Below, piece by piece: positions 17,023 through 25,653 of a DNA stretch of 64,000 nucleotides. This stretch comes from Ignavibacteria bacterium UBA7675 (GTDB lineage Bacteria > Bacteroidota > Ignavibacteria > Kapaibacteriales > UB7675). Position 1 is the stretch's first letter. Every line of letters starts with the position of its first letter. The notes beneath the pieces were generated by a model. It was not told where the DNA came from and did no database searches. It saw nothing but the letters and a program-made list of their open reading frames with translations. Both the position numbers and the translations under genes were made by a program. The stretch covers positions 140,863 through 204,862 of the forward strand of contig DLHF01000002.1 of NCBI GenBank assembly GCA_002483085.1. The letters are read 5' to 3'.

Positions 17023-19533
17023 TTATCTGGTGACGATCAAGAATTGTGTGTGTGTTGTACCGCCTGAGTTCACCGCACAGAGATACACACCTGTCGGCAG
17101 CGAAATATCGACCGGCAGGATATGATCACCTGCGGCTTGTTCTTTGTCGAATAGTTGAGCGACTGTGCGGCCTGTGATATCACGAAGTGTTGCCGTAACG
17201 CGCCCTGCCGAAGCCAATGTATAGCGAAGAGTTATATGCTGCGAAGCGGGATTAGGCGCTACGACAAGGCTGTTGCTCTCAACGCCCGGAGATATTTCTT
17301 CTGCCGAAGAAGGAACTTCCGCGCCGACAAAAATTCCTCCTCCAAAGCTCGTTACCCAGATTTCCTCTGGTTTATAGGGATTAAAGAATACGCGCTCGGG
17401 CTGGCGGAACGGAAAACTTTCCACCTGTTGAAATTCCGGCATTGCTGCATTCATATTCGATGAATACCACAGCCCTTCTGTTTCGGTTGTCAGATAAAAC
17501 TCATTGGGTTTGCCCGGGGGAAATGTTCCCGATGTAACGCGGTCGAGGTCGCTGATTTTTGTCCACGATTGCCCGCGATTCGTTGTTCTGTACAATCCAC
17601 CTTTGCCATTGGGTGCGCCGCCCCAGCCGCTGAACACCGCTACAAGCCATGTGTTCTGTTGTCCATCGCGTGGGTCGATCATCATGTCTTTTGTCCAGTA
17701 GTGCATGCCCGGGTCGCTCACATCTGTCCACGACTGCCCATTGTTCTGGCTTGTAAATACTCCCGAACTCGCGGTAAAAGCTACGGGTGTCCCCGCTCTT
17801 CGCCCTGAGTAAGTACACACAAGAGTACCATCGTCAAGCACGTGGATGTTGGAAGGATGTCCTTCCGCTCGCGGTGGTAGTGTGAGTTTTGTCCACGTCG
17901 ATGAAGAGCCGAGTTGAATATCGTCGCACATGTAGATTCCGCCCTGCGAGCTGTGAGCTACACTTGCATATAGCCTGCTGGGATGTTGAGGATCGAGAGC
18001 TACCCAGACTACGGGATGGCCGAAGTCGTGCAGCGTTTGCCAGGTGGTTCCCTTGTCTGCTGAGTACAACACTTTCCCACCGCCATTGTCGATGCGGTTA
18101 TCGGCGAGGTAGGTGCTTTGGTACATGTCGTGCACTGTCGCTGTCGCCGCATAGATAATGCCCGATGTAGGATGCGCTACAGCGCGGTACATCGAATTGT
18201 CGGTATGGCCTGTGTAGCCGAACGACCACGACAGCCCGCCGTCTTCGCTGCGCGTGCCGCGTATATCGGAATAGCTACCGACCACAGTTTGTGCGTCGGC
18301 CCAGAGCAGATGCCAGCACGATGTATTTTCCAAACCAATACTGCGATACGACTTTCCCTTTGGCGTGAGCGCTGCTGGCAAATTTTCCGTCGATTTGTCT
18401 ACGTACATTTGTCGCCATGTTGCGCCGCCATCGCTGGAGCTGTGTGCAAAGCCGAAGTCGGTAATAATAGCGCGGTCGGCGTTGTTGCGTGCCACAGTAA
18501 AGCCGAGTGCGTACTCGCCATACCACCAATCGCGGTCGCCGCCTGCACCCGACCAGCCTGTTGTAATATTGACATTGCCAGCGCATTCAAGTACCGATTC
18601 CCATGTTGTTCCGCCGTCGGTAGTTTTGAAAACAGTGGGAATATTTTCATCGCTGCCGCCTGCTGCATAGGCCACGTCCACATTGTTTTGTGCCATTGCT
18701 ACGAAATACGGCAGCGCGCCCGATGGCAGCAAATCGCCGAGCGATGTCCAAGTGTTTTGTCCGAGGTCGAGCGTGTACATATCGCGGTAGTTCTGGTTGC
18801 CAACAGCGGTTGCGCCATTGTACACATCGGCGCTGCCGAGCGTTACGCAGAACAGCCGCACTGTGTTGGCTTCTCGTGCTCCTGTAAAAGAAATAATTGC
18901 TTCGTCGCTGGGAATGCCACCCACGCTGATCGGTGAGAACGATTGTCCGCCATTTGTAGAAATGCGAATGCCAAATGGTGTTCCAATGACAATCCGGTCG
19001 CCGTCGAATAGCACGCCTGCAATATAGTAACCCGCGTCGTCGTTGAGTTCGTCGGCAACCGAAAAGTTCGTGCCGCCATCGGTAGAGATATACAACGTGG
19101 AGTAGCTTGTTATCAGAATTCTGCCGGGGTTGTCGAAGTCCGCGTACAGGTCGTACACTTCCCCGCCTGTCGGGTCGCCGATGTCTGTCCATGTAGCACC
19201 GCCGTCGGTCGATTTCACAGGATGGGGGGCTTCTCCTTCCCAGTCAATAGTATAGCGCACAGAGGGATCGTTTGTAAATTCTACACGCCCCACATGGCCC
19301 GTTGCTTGAAGCTGGCGAAACGGAACTACGCGCCACGAACCGCCAAAATTTGTAGAGCGAAATACCTGGCTCATGTCGCAGGCGAGATACACCTCGTCGT
19401 TGTTGTTTGGATTAATCGACGGTAAAAACAGCGCGCCGCCTCCGCCTACGCCGCGCGATGTCCAGCTTGTAGGCTGGGCGCAAAGCGAAGAAGCAGCGAA
19501 TAGTGAGAGAAAAAAAAGTACCGAACATTTCAT
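17023..19533 (-). CDS. secreted BNR/sortilin-type beta-propeller protein with T9SS sorting domain
   Basis: An 836-residue secreted protein. Signal peptide MKCSVLFFLSLFAASSLCAQ. Many BNR/Asp-box repeats (KSTDGGATWTDIG, ISTDGGTNFSVAD, KTTDGGTTWESVL, YSADKGTTWQTLHDF, YRTTNRGQSWTKISD) build one or two beta-propellers, as in GH74 xyloglucanase-like and sortilin-like proteins. The last ~80 residues (VVAPNPASQHITLRYTL ... PTGVYLCAVNSGG) are a type A T9SS sorting domain. A carbohydrate-binding or hydrolytic role is possible, but catalytic acids of GH74 cannot be confirmed by eye. It is alone on the minus strand. Confidence 0.86.
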   Translation of the reverse strand: MKCSVLFFLSLFAASSLCAQPTSWTSRGVGGGGALFLPSINPNNNDEVYLACDMSQVFRSTNFGGSWRVVPFRQLQATGHVGRVEFTNDPSVRYTIDWEGEAPHPVKSTDGGATWTDIGDPTGGEVYDLYADFDNPGRILITSYSTLYISTDGGTNFSVADELNDDAGYYIAGVLFDGDRIVIGTPFGIRISTNGGQSFSPISVGGIPSDEAIISFTGAREANTVRLFCVTLGSADVYNGATAVGNQNYRDMYTLDLGQNTWTSLGDLLPSGALPYFVAMAQNNVDVAYAAGGSDENIPTVFKTTDGGTTWESVLECAGNVNITTGWSGAGGDRDWWYGEYALGFTVARNNADRAIITDFGFAHSSSDGGATWRQMYVDKSTENLPAALTPKGKSYRSIGLENTSCWHLLWADAQTVVGSYSDIRGTRSEDGGLSWSFGYTGHTDNSMYRAVAHPTSGIIYAATATVHDMYQSTYLADNRIDNGGGKVLYSADKGTTWQTLHDFGHPVVWVALDPQHPSRLYASVAHSSQGGIYMCDDIQLGSSSTWTKLTLPPRAEGHPSNIHVLDDGTLVCTYSGRRAGTPVAFTASSGVFTSQNNGQSWTDVSDPGMHYWTKDMMIDPRDGQQNTWLVAVFSGWGGAPNGKGGLYRTTNRGQSWTKISDLDRVTSGTFPPGKPNEFYLTTETEGLWYSSNMNAAMPEFQQVESFPFRQPERVFFNPYKPEEIWVTSFGGGIFVGAEVPSSAEEISPGVESNSLVVAPNPASQHITLRYTLASAGRVTATLRDITGRTVAQLFDKEQAAGDHILPVDISLPTGVYLCAVNSGGTTHTQFLIVTR

Positions 19534-19589
19534 GTTATTTTCCCCATGTATGAACTGAAGTTGTCTGAAGGTTATATGAATATTGGTTG

Positions 19590-20150
19590 TTATTGCTTAT
19601 CGCCATCCTGCCAATGCACCGGCGTTGTTGTCCCTCTTTCCCAATCGGCTCGCAATATACCATAGCCCACGCAGTCGACCATTACACCCGATTTGTCGGG
19701 CCACGCCTGCCGGTAATGAGCTTCCTTTGCAAAGCCGCAGTGTTTCAGCACTGCACGCATACCTGTGTTGTCGTGCCGCGTTGTTGCTTCAAGTCTATTT
19801 TTGTTCGGGTAATTTGTAAACACATAGTGTACGAGAGCTTTCACCGCAGCTTTTCCCTTGCCCTTTCCGCGATCAGCTTCTCGAAACCGAATATCGAACA
19901 GTGGTGTTTCGCTGCTGTCGGGGTCGCTGCCGAGGTCGAACAGCCTAATATACCCAATGCTGTCGCCGTTCTCATCGCTTATAATAAAAGTTTTAGTACC
20001 CGGATTTGTATAGAATCCCGATTCGATACGCGAGCGCACTTCGGTTTCCGTAAAGCCTGCTCCGGAGTGGTACGGCCAGTGCTCGCCGCACAAAAGCCGC
20101 ACGAGGAAGTCCGTATCGCCATTACCGAATTCTGATAGTCTGATGCTCAT
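19590..20150 (-). CDS. GNAT-family N-acetyltransferase (RimJ-like)
   Basis: A 186-residue acetyltransferase. It has FDIRFREADRGKGKGKAAVKALVHYVF with the Q/RxxGxG acetyl-CoA loop (RGKGKGKA), then NRLEATTRHDNTGMRAVLKHCGFAKEAHYRQAW, the motif B typical of the RimJ/RimL-like acetyltransferase group. It is divergent from ispD and probably monocistronic. The substrate is unknown; small-molecule or ribosomal N-terminal acetylation are both possible. Confidence 0.85.
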   Translation of the reverse strand: MSIRLSEFGNGDTDFLVRLLCGEHWPYHSGAGFTETEVRSRIESGFYTNPGTKTFIISDENGDSIGYIRLFDLGSDPDSSETPLFDIRFREADRGKGKGKAAVKALVHYVFTNYPNKNRLEATTRHDNTGMRAVLKHCGFAKEAHYRQAWPDKSGVMVDCVGYGILRADWERGTTTPVHWQDGDKQ

Positions 20151-20296
20151 TATTCGCTTCTCATCACATTGTAAAAGTTCCAGCCTTGCAGCGCAAAAAG
20201 CTAATATAGAGAGAAAACTTGAAAGGGTAGTACGCTGTTGCTTTGGTTGGCAAATAGCTGGTGCCGGGCATTTCTACCGTTGGTGTTATCATCTAC

Positions 20297-20327
20297 TTGG
20301 GATGTTGCTCTGGTCGGGCTAAATTTG
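20297..20327 (+). promoter_or_regulatory. Bacteroidota-type promoter of ispD
   Basis: TTG (20297-20299), exactly 20 bases, then TAAATTTG (20320-20327). It lies 29 bases before the ispD ATG, a full match to the TTG-N20-TAnnTTTG pattern. Confidence 0.7.
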
Positions 20328-20356
20328 TTGTCTTCTATTATTTTTCAAAGGCTCTG

Positions 20357-21055
20357 ATGTCTGTTGCTGTTGTGATTCCCGCTGCCGGATCGGGCAAGCG
20401 TTTTGGTGGCGACCTGCCCAAGCAATACATAGTACTCGCAGGTATTCCCGTGCTCGCACGCACGCTGATGGCATTCGAGCAGGCGGCGTGTGTGCAGGCT
20501 ATTGTTGTGGCAGCGCATCCCGACTACGCGGCACAGGTGCAGAACATGGCCGAGCAGTACGGTATTTCTAAGCTCTGCGCGTGTGTGCCGGGCGGTACAG
20601 AGCGGCAGCACTCCATTGTCAATGCTCTGGCTGTTGAAGCCGTGCGCGCGTGCGATATTGTACTTGTGCACGACGCTGTGCGCCCGTTTGTCGACGAAGT
20701 ATTGATCAATGCGGTTGTGGCGGCTGCCCGCACTTTTGGGGCTGCGATTCCCGGCCTTGTGCCCAAGGATACGATCAAGGAAGTCGATGCGGCGAACAGC
20801 ATAGTGTGCACACACCACCGCGCCATGTTGCGCGCTGTGCAAACCCCGCAGGGCTTTCGCAGGGAGCTGCTCGACACTGCGTACCAGCGCGCAGGCGCCG
20901 AAGAATTTCTCGGCACCGACGACGCGAGTGTGGTCGAGCGCGCAGGTCACACGGTGCATGTTGTAGACGGGCGCGAAGAAAATATCAAGATTACAACGCC
21001 AGTAGATATGAAACTGGCAGAACTGTTGCTGGCAGCAGGCCAGCCAGATTTTTGA
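20357..21055 (+). CDS. ispD: 2-C-methyl-D-erythritol 4-phosphate cytidylyltransferase
   Basis: A 232-residue enzyme of the MEP isoprenoid pathway that transfers CMP to 2-C-methyl-D-erythritol 4-phosphate. The nucleotide-binding N terminus VVIPAAGSGKRFGGDLPKQY (about 5-24) and VHDAVRPFVDE, TPQGFRRELLD and TDDASVVE blocks are all diagnostic. ATG 20357 gives the usual short N terminus; an in-frame start at 20261 would lie upstream of the promoter. The FAH-family gene follows by 21 bases, so the two are co-transcribed although functionally unrelated. Confidence 0.96.
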   Translation: MSVAVVIPAAGSGKRFGGDLPKQYIVLAGIPVLARTLMAFEQAACVQAIVVAAHPDYAAQVQNMAEQYGISKLCACVPGGTERQHSIVNALAVEAVRACDIVLVHDAVRPFVDEVLINAVVAAARTFGAAIPGLVPKDTIKEVDAANSIVCTHHRAMLRAVQTPQGFRRELLDTAYQRAGAEEFLGTDDASVVERAGHTVHVVDGREENIKITTPVDMKLAELLLAAGQPDF

Positions 21056-21076
21056 ACTATTTGAACACTTACGAGT

Positions 21077-21742
21077 ATGATAGCAAATAACACTGTGTAC
21101 ACATTCAGCGATGGCACGACAATACCGGTAGGAACCATGTATTGCATTGGCAAAAACTATGCGGCGCATGCACGCGAAATGGGTGGTGAAGTGCCCGGAT
21201 CGCCGGTTGTGTTTCTCAAACCATCTGCGGCGTATGTACCCGATGGCGGTGTGGTCCGCATTCCGCCGTTCTCGCAGCTCGTTCATCACGAAGTAGAGAT
21301 GGTCGTTGTCATCGGCGAGGACTGCGCTTCTATTTCGCGAGAAGATGCACACCGCTATATTGCCGGATACGGTATTGGATTGGACATGACACTGCGCGAT
21401 GTGCAGACCGAAGCCAAGAAAAAGGGCGAGCCTTGGGCCATTGCGAAAGGATTTGTAACATCTGCGCCGCTTTCTGCGATTATACCTGCTGCGCTATTCG
21501 AGGGCATTCCCGGTTTCGATCTCACGTTGCAGGTCAATGGCCAGATACGCCAGTCGGGAACAACGCGCGACATGGAGCGCCCTGTGGATGCACTTATTGA
21601 ATACTTATCGTCGGTGTTTACGTTGCGTCGTGGCGATTGCATTTTTACCGGCACACCCGAGGGTGTTGGTGCGGTGCAAAGCGGCGATGTTCTGCGCGCT
21701 GAACTCAGCGGCGGTGTCTCGCTCGAAGTGTCGGTAGCCTGA
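21077..21742 (+). CDS. fumarylacetoacetate hydrolase family protein (acylpyruvase-like)
   Basis: A 221-residue protein of the FAH fold (FAHD1/acylpyruvase group by size). Family motifs: CIGKNYAAHAREMG, VFLKPSAAYV, HHEVEMVVVIGE with metal-binding Glu residues, GIGLDMTLRDVQ with the metal Asp, KGEPWAIAKGF and FTGTPEGVG near the C terminus. It is expected to hydrolyse or decarboxylate a beta-keto acid such as acylpyruvate or oxaloacetate using Mg2+. It lies directly downstream of ispD in the same operon. Confidence 0.9.
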   Translation: MIANNTVYTFSDGTTIPVGTMYCIGKNYAAHAREMGGEVPGSPVVFLKPSAAYVPDGGVVRIPPFSQLVHHEVEMVVVIGEDCASISREDAHRYIAGYGIGLDMTLRDVQTEAKKKGEPWAIAKGFVTSAPLSAIIPAALFEGIPGFDLTLQVNGQIRQSGTTRDMERPVDALIEYLSSVFTLRRGDCIFTGTPEGVGAVQSGDVLRAELSGGVSLEVSVA

Positions 21743-21786
21743 TACGTCACAGAGCCGTATAACGCTGTTTTTTACTTCTCACCAGG

Positions 21787-22491
21787 ATGAATATGTCTGC
21801 TTCAGCCACTGTTCCGATACTGCGTCGGCTGTACATGCCGGGCTTGCTTGCTCTGTCTACACTGATGTGCATGGCGCTACTCGCTGTACGCTTGCATATT
21901 GCCGGATCGCATTCCTTTCGGTTTCTGCTCTGGAATCTCTTCCTGGCGTGGATACCTTTCGGTATTGCTTGGCTGCTCGATATAGCCGAGGAGCGGCGGC
22001 GAATCCGCACTGTTAGCTATATCCTGCTTCTGGCGGTGTGGCTGCTATTTTTCCCCAATGCACCGTATATCCTCACAGATTTCATACACCTACGCCAGCG
22101 CCCGAGCATACCGCTGTGGTTCGATCTTGCGCTTCTTTTGTCGTTTGCTTGGACGGGTCTCTTGCTCGGCCTTACGTCGCTGCGCTTGGTCCACAACAGC
22201 ATCCAGCGGCGTTTTGGCAAAGCAGCGAGCAGAATTGCTGTTACGGTGGCGATGTTTCTCGGCGGTTTTGGTATTTATCTGGGGCGGTTTGAGCGGTGGA
22301 ATAGCTGGGATGTTGTGTTCCGGTACGACGCTCTTGTCGCTGATATTTTCAACCGCGTCACCAACCCGCTGGCGCATCCGCGCACTGTTATCGTGACGCT
22401 TATTTTCACATTGTTTTTGATGCTGGCCTATGCCACGCTTTCCGCTTTCTACCGCACGTCGGGGATAGACAGCGAAGGCGGACAGGTGTAG
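21787..22491 (+). CDS. DUF1361 membrane protein
   Basis: A 234-residue integral membrane protein with about six hydrophobic segments. The two family-defining blocks are present: FFPNAPYILTDFIHLRQRP (about 85-103) and GFGIYLGRFERWNSWDV (about 174-190). The function of DUF1361 is unknown. It lies 44 bases after the FAH-family gene and probably belongs to the ispD operon. The start at 21787 gives MNMSASATVPILRR; M3 at 21793 is an alternative. Confidence 0.9.
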   Translation: MNMSASATVPILRRLYMPGLLALSTLMCMALLAVRLHIAGSHSFRFLLWNLFLAWIPFGIAWLLDIAEERRRIRTVSYILLLAVWLLFFPNAPYILTDFIHLRQRPSIPLWFDLALLLSFAWTGLLLGLTSLRLVHNSIQRRFGKAASRIAVTVAMFLGGFGIYLGRFERWNSWDVVFRYDALVADIFNRVTNPLAHPRTVIVTLIFTLFLMLAYATLSAFYRTSGIDSEGGQV

Positions 22492-22604
22492 AGGTGGGGA
22501 GCGTTGCTGCTCTCTATTCTTTCCTTTTCGGGCATTGCACATCTCTTTACTCCGCTGCTTGCCGAAGAGCGGCGAATATTCCCCACAGCGACGAAGGTGG
22601 AACA

Positions 22605-22670
22605 ACCACGCGGCGGGCATGCAGCGCGGTGCGGAGGCCAAGCGCATGGCCGAAGACCAAAGGCGCTATA
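22605..22670 (+). repeat. dispersed intergenic repeat, module B, plus orientation
   Basis: ACGCGGCGGG leads into GCAGCGCGGTGCGGAG at 22621-22636, then CCAAGCGCATGGCCGAAG, matching the other copies. The rest of the gap 22492-22870 shows no gene. Confidence 0.7.
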
Positions 22671-22870
22671 CTTTTACTCATCGTACCTACAGAGAAAAAT
22701 CATAGGAATAGCAATTGACTCCAGCCGGACAAAGCTGTATTTTGGGCGGACTTCAGGGGATAGAGCAAATAGTTTGCTCATGGCAACAGTGCGGTTTGGC
22801 CGCAGCGCACCGATGCTGAAATAATTTACGATACCCTTAATATGCACATTCTCGTCAAAGGAGTTTTTTC

Positions 22871-23233
22871 ATGACTACTGCAATCCGGCAATTTCCCCGG
22901 CTGCTCGTCCTTGTCGTCGGGCTTTCGTGTGCTTCACTTTCCTTCGAGAGCTGTTCTACAGCGAATGTGACGGCGCGCCAAGCACCTTTGGCCGACGACA
23001 CATACAAAACAACAGTGTGGGCGATGTGGTGGGGTGCCAGCGATCCCGTCGAATCTGTGGACTGCAATGGCAACGGACTGAAGATCGTGAGCGTAAGCAC
23101 GAGCTGGCTGTATTCGCTCGTGACAGTTGTAACGCTCGGCGCAGTGGTGCCCATGGATGTAGAGTACCGTTGTGCTTCGGAGTCGATGCAGGGCGGTGGT
23201 GATATCGGCGCAATCCGGGAGGGCGGGCAATGA
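22871..23233 (+). CDS. Bor/Iss-like putative lipoprotein
   Basis: A 120-residue exported protein: hydrophobic N terminus ending LSFESC, a probable lipoprotein Cys. The core KTTVWAMWWGASDPVESVDCNGNGLKI and the segment LYSLVTVVTLGAVVPMDVEYRC resemble the Bor lipoprotein pattern (C...LTLGIYTPxxVxxxC), with two conserved cysteines that may pair. Bor is known from phage lambda and serum resistance; here the role is unknown. The stop overlaps the start of the next gene by four bases (ATGA), so translation is probably coupled. Confidence 0.7.
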   Translation: MTTAIRQFPRLLVLVVGLSCASLSFESCSTANVTARQAPLADDTYKTTVWAMWWGASDPVESVDCNGNGLKIVSVSTSWLYSLVTVVTLGAVVPMDVEYRCASESMQGGGDIGAIREGGQ

Positions 23234-24819
23234 GCACGAAAATTATTATTACCGACAACTACGCATGGGTGAACGAACACAATAATGTCCTGAAGCAAAT
23301 TCTGCACCGCTACCAGGTGTTCAACAACCCTGGTACTGGCTGGAAGGACGGTCTTGCTGGCGTGCAAGAAATGCTGCGAGGTGTGCGCTCGCGCGCTGAA
23401 CGCGTGCGCTCCTACGGCGGTAAATGGTCGCTTTCGGATGTAGCTGTGTGCAACGACTCTATGCACGACACCAAGCCGCTGACGTTCTGGGGTGGTGTAG
23501 GGCAGAATTCCATTGTGGGGACAGCTTGGTACAGCGACGCAAAACCGCTGAAAGACAGGCTGTTCTATTTTCAGTCCGGCTCGCAAATCACCCAGATCAA
23601 CACCGTGCTGGAATCGCGCGGATGTTGCTTGCCCACAACAGGCGCGAGCAATGGGCAGACCATTGCAGGAGCAGTATCGACCGGCACGCATGGTTCGGCT
23701 CTGAACATTGGTGCTATGCAGGACTATGTGCGCGCAATTCACATTGTAACGAGCGAGCAGGAGCATGTGATTATCCAACCGGCTTCCAAGCCCATTATAA
23801 ACACGAACTTCAGCGATGTCTTTGGCGCAAAACTGCTCACCGACGACGAGCTGTTTTACAGCGCTGTAGTGAGCTTTGGAAGTTTTGGTGTGATAATAGG
23901 TGTGATTGTGGAAACTGTATCGCTGTTCATGTTGGAAACCTATACTCAGCGCGTAGACTACACAAAAGCGGCGGCTGTGTATCCATATCTCGCCCGGTTC
24001 GACCACTCCTCTACTACCAACCTTACAGCATTTCTACAGCAATGTGGGCTACCAGCGCAGGCGGACCCACATCACTTGGATATTATTGCCAATCCCTATG
24101 CTACCACGCAGAACGCTTTTTTGCGCGTGATGTACAAACGGCCCTACGACAAAAGTAAGCTCAGCCCAGAGCCGGGTGTGTCCGGCACTCGCGTAGGCAA
24201 TGATATTCTCTCGATTATTGGTGCAATTGCCGATACCGCAGGCGGGCTTGTGCCCACCATCGTGAGCCAGTTGTTCGGGCAGGCTGCCGAAGTACAATCG
24301 GGCTATACGCAAACGCCGCGAAACATCTTTGGCGACTCGACCATTTACAAGCCGAAACACGGTGGGGCGAGCACGGAACTCGGCGTGCCGATATCGCGCG
24401 CGCAGGAAGCTGTTTCTATCGTAATGACTACTGCTGCACAGGCGAACTTTGCCGGGCTGCTGGGCATACGCTTTGTGCAGAATTCACCGGCAACACTCGC
24501 CTTTACGCGTTTTGCGCCGCTTACCTGCACTATTGAGCTACCTGGCCTGAACTCGGTGGGCACGCAGAATTTTTACAAGCAAGTGTACAGCAATTTAGAC
24601 AGCGCAGGCATACCTTTTACGCTCCACTGGGGGCAGGAAGGCGACTACTCCCCGGCTCGGCTGGCAGCGATGTACGGAGATGCCGCCGACACATGGATAC
24701 GGGCGCGCAACCGCCTGCTCGCCGACCCTGCACAACGCTATATGTTCACCAATGATTTCCTGAAGCGGCTCGGCATTAGCGAAGCGGCAGAGCTGACGGG
24801 CGGAAGTGTGATTGCGTGA
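23230..24819 (+). CDS. FAD-dependent oxidoreductase, VAO/PCMH family
   Basis: A 529-residue protein with an N-terminal FAD-binding PCMH domain: RSYGGKWSLSDV (about 60-71), the FAD pyrophosphate loop TTGASNGQTIAGAVSTGTHG (about 138-157), and FGSFGVIIGVIVET (about 218-231). This pattern fits aldonolactone/alditol-oxidase-like members of the vanillyl-alcohol oxidase superfamily. The C-terminal half has no motif I can tie to a substrate. No signal peptide is seen, though the preceding overlapping gene is a lipoprotein. It ends 17 bases before a strong terminator. Confidence 0.83.
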   Translation: MSTKIIITDNYAWVNEHNNVLKQILHRYQVFNNPGTGWKDGLAGVQEMLRGVRSRAERVRSYGGKWSLSDVAVCNDSMHDTKPLTFWGGVGQNSIVGTAWYSDAKPLKDRLFYFQSGSQITQINTVLESRGCCLPTTGASNGQTIAGAVSTGTHGSALNIGAMQDYVRAIHIVTSEQEHVIIQPASKPIINTNFSDVFGAKLLTDDELFYSAVVSFGSFGVIIGVIVETVSLFMLETYTQRVDYTKAAAVYPYLARFDHSSTTNLTAFLQQCGLPAQADPHHLDIIANPYATTQNAFLRVMYKRPYDKSKLSPEPGVSGTRVGNDILSIIGAIADTAGGLVPTIVSQLFGQAAEVQSGYTQTPRNIFGDSTIYKPKHGGASTELGVPISRAQEAVSIVMTTAAQANFAGLLGIRFVQNSPATLAFTRFAPLTCTIELPGLNSVGTQNFYKQVYSNLDSAGIPFTLHWGQEGDYSPARLAAMYGDAADTWIRARNRLLADPAQRYMFTNDFLKRLGISEAAELTGGSVIA

Positions 24820-24836
24820 GTGAGGTGCGGACTTTT

Positions 24837-24878
24837 GAAAATCCCGGAGCTCCATAAGAACTTCGGGGTTTTCTCTTT
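24837..24878 (+). terminator. rho-independent terminator
   Basis: A 12-bp stem with arms AAAATCCCGGAG and CTTCGGGGTTTT around a short loop, followed by a T-rich tail. It ends the lipoprotein/oxidoreductase operon. Confidence 0.88.
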
Positions 24879-25042
24879 TATAGTACCGCTCATGTAGAAG
24901 AATAGTTGTTGGCCAGACGAAGCAGTGCCAGATAGCATAGTAGAGAACACCGTACACAACCTGCATGCTTTTGCTATAGATTTTGGATAGTGATTCAGAC
25001 GCGGAGCTGTGTTGTGCAATAGTGTTGGCGCCCTCCAGTTGC

Positions 25043-25576
25043 TTACTTATTGATATTATTCTTGTACTCTGTTGCCGATATTCCGACGACCTTTTTGAAT
25101 TGAGCAGACAGATGCGCCACACTGCTATAGCCCATAAGATGGGCGATCTCGCTCAATGTTATTGTTCCTTCGTCAAGTAGGGTTTTGACCCGTTCTAATT
25201 TTTGTCGGATAATGAATTTCTCCAATGTTAATCCTTCCTGCAACGAAAACAGCGAGCTTACGGAGGGGGTGTCTACCTTTACTTGTTTTGCGACATAGTC
25301 AATAATATTTACCGAATCATCGTAAGCAATGCTATAAACGTATTGAGTAACAATGTGCTTGATCTTTTCTACAAGATGCAGTTTCTCATCCTCAAGCAAC
25401 TCGAAGCCATTTTGTCGTAATGCTGTACGAATCTGATGTAGGGAGCCAGCATTAACAGAGCTAATAGTCGCTTCTCCGAGAACTACACTGTGTACCTGTA
25501 CTTCCAACTCTGTTAACATCTTCTGTACAATGCGTATACAACGTCCACAGACCATATGCTTAATGCGAAGTACCAT
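25043..25576 (-). CDS. AraC-family regulator with N-terminal metal-binding domain
   Basis: A 177-residue protein. Residues 1-60 look like a heavy-metal-associated domain with Cys10-x-x-Cys13 (VCGRC), and residues about 75-177 form an AraC-type double helix-turn-helix (IIRQKLERVKTLLDEGTITLSEIAHLMGYSSVAHLSAQFKKVVGIS). This two-part regulator is a type I know from Bacteroidota copper loci, where it presumably senses Cu(I) through the N-terminal cysteines. It is the last gene of the minus-strand copper cluster, 77 bases after the ATPase gene. Direct repeats at 27724-27740 are a candidate binding site. Confidence 0.87.
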   Translation of the reverse strand: MVLRIKHMVCGRCIRIVQKMLTELEVQVHSVVLGEATISSVNAGSLHQIRTALRQNGFELLEDEKLHLVEKIKHIVTQYVYSIAYDDSVNIIDYVAKQVKVDTPSVSSLFSLQEGLTLEKFIIRQKLERVKTLLDEGTITLSEIAHLMGYSSVAHLSAQFKKVVGISATEYKNNINK

Positions 25577-25653
25577 CCTATAGCTCTATCTTTGAAAATT
25601 GAGGCTGTATTTTAGCCCTGTGCCAGTTGCCAGACTCTGTCAATAATACAGGC

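Noticed and set aside
22855..24006. A 383-codon minus-strand frame
   Set aside because: It is antisense to a Bor-like lipoprotein and an FAD oxidoreductase with good motifs; no domain is recognisable in it.
25582..25593. TATCTTTG on the plus strand as a promoter
   Set aside because: No plus-strand gene follows; the region is between two minus-strand copper genes, so the match is likely chance.
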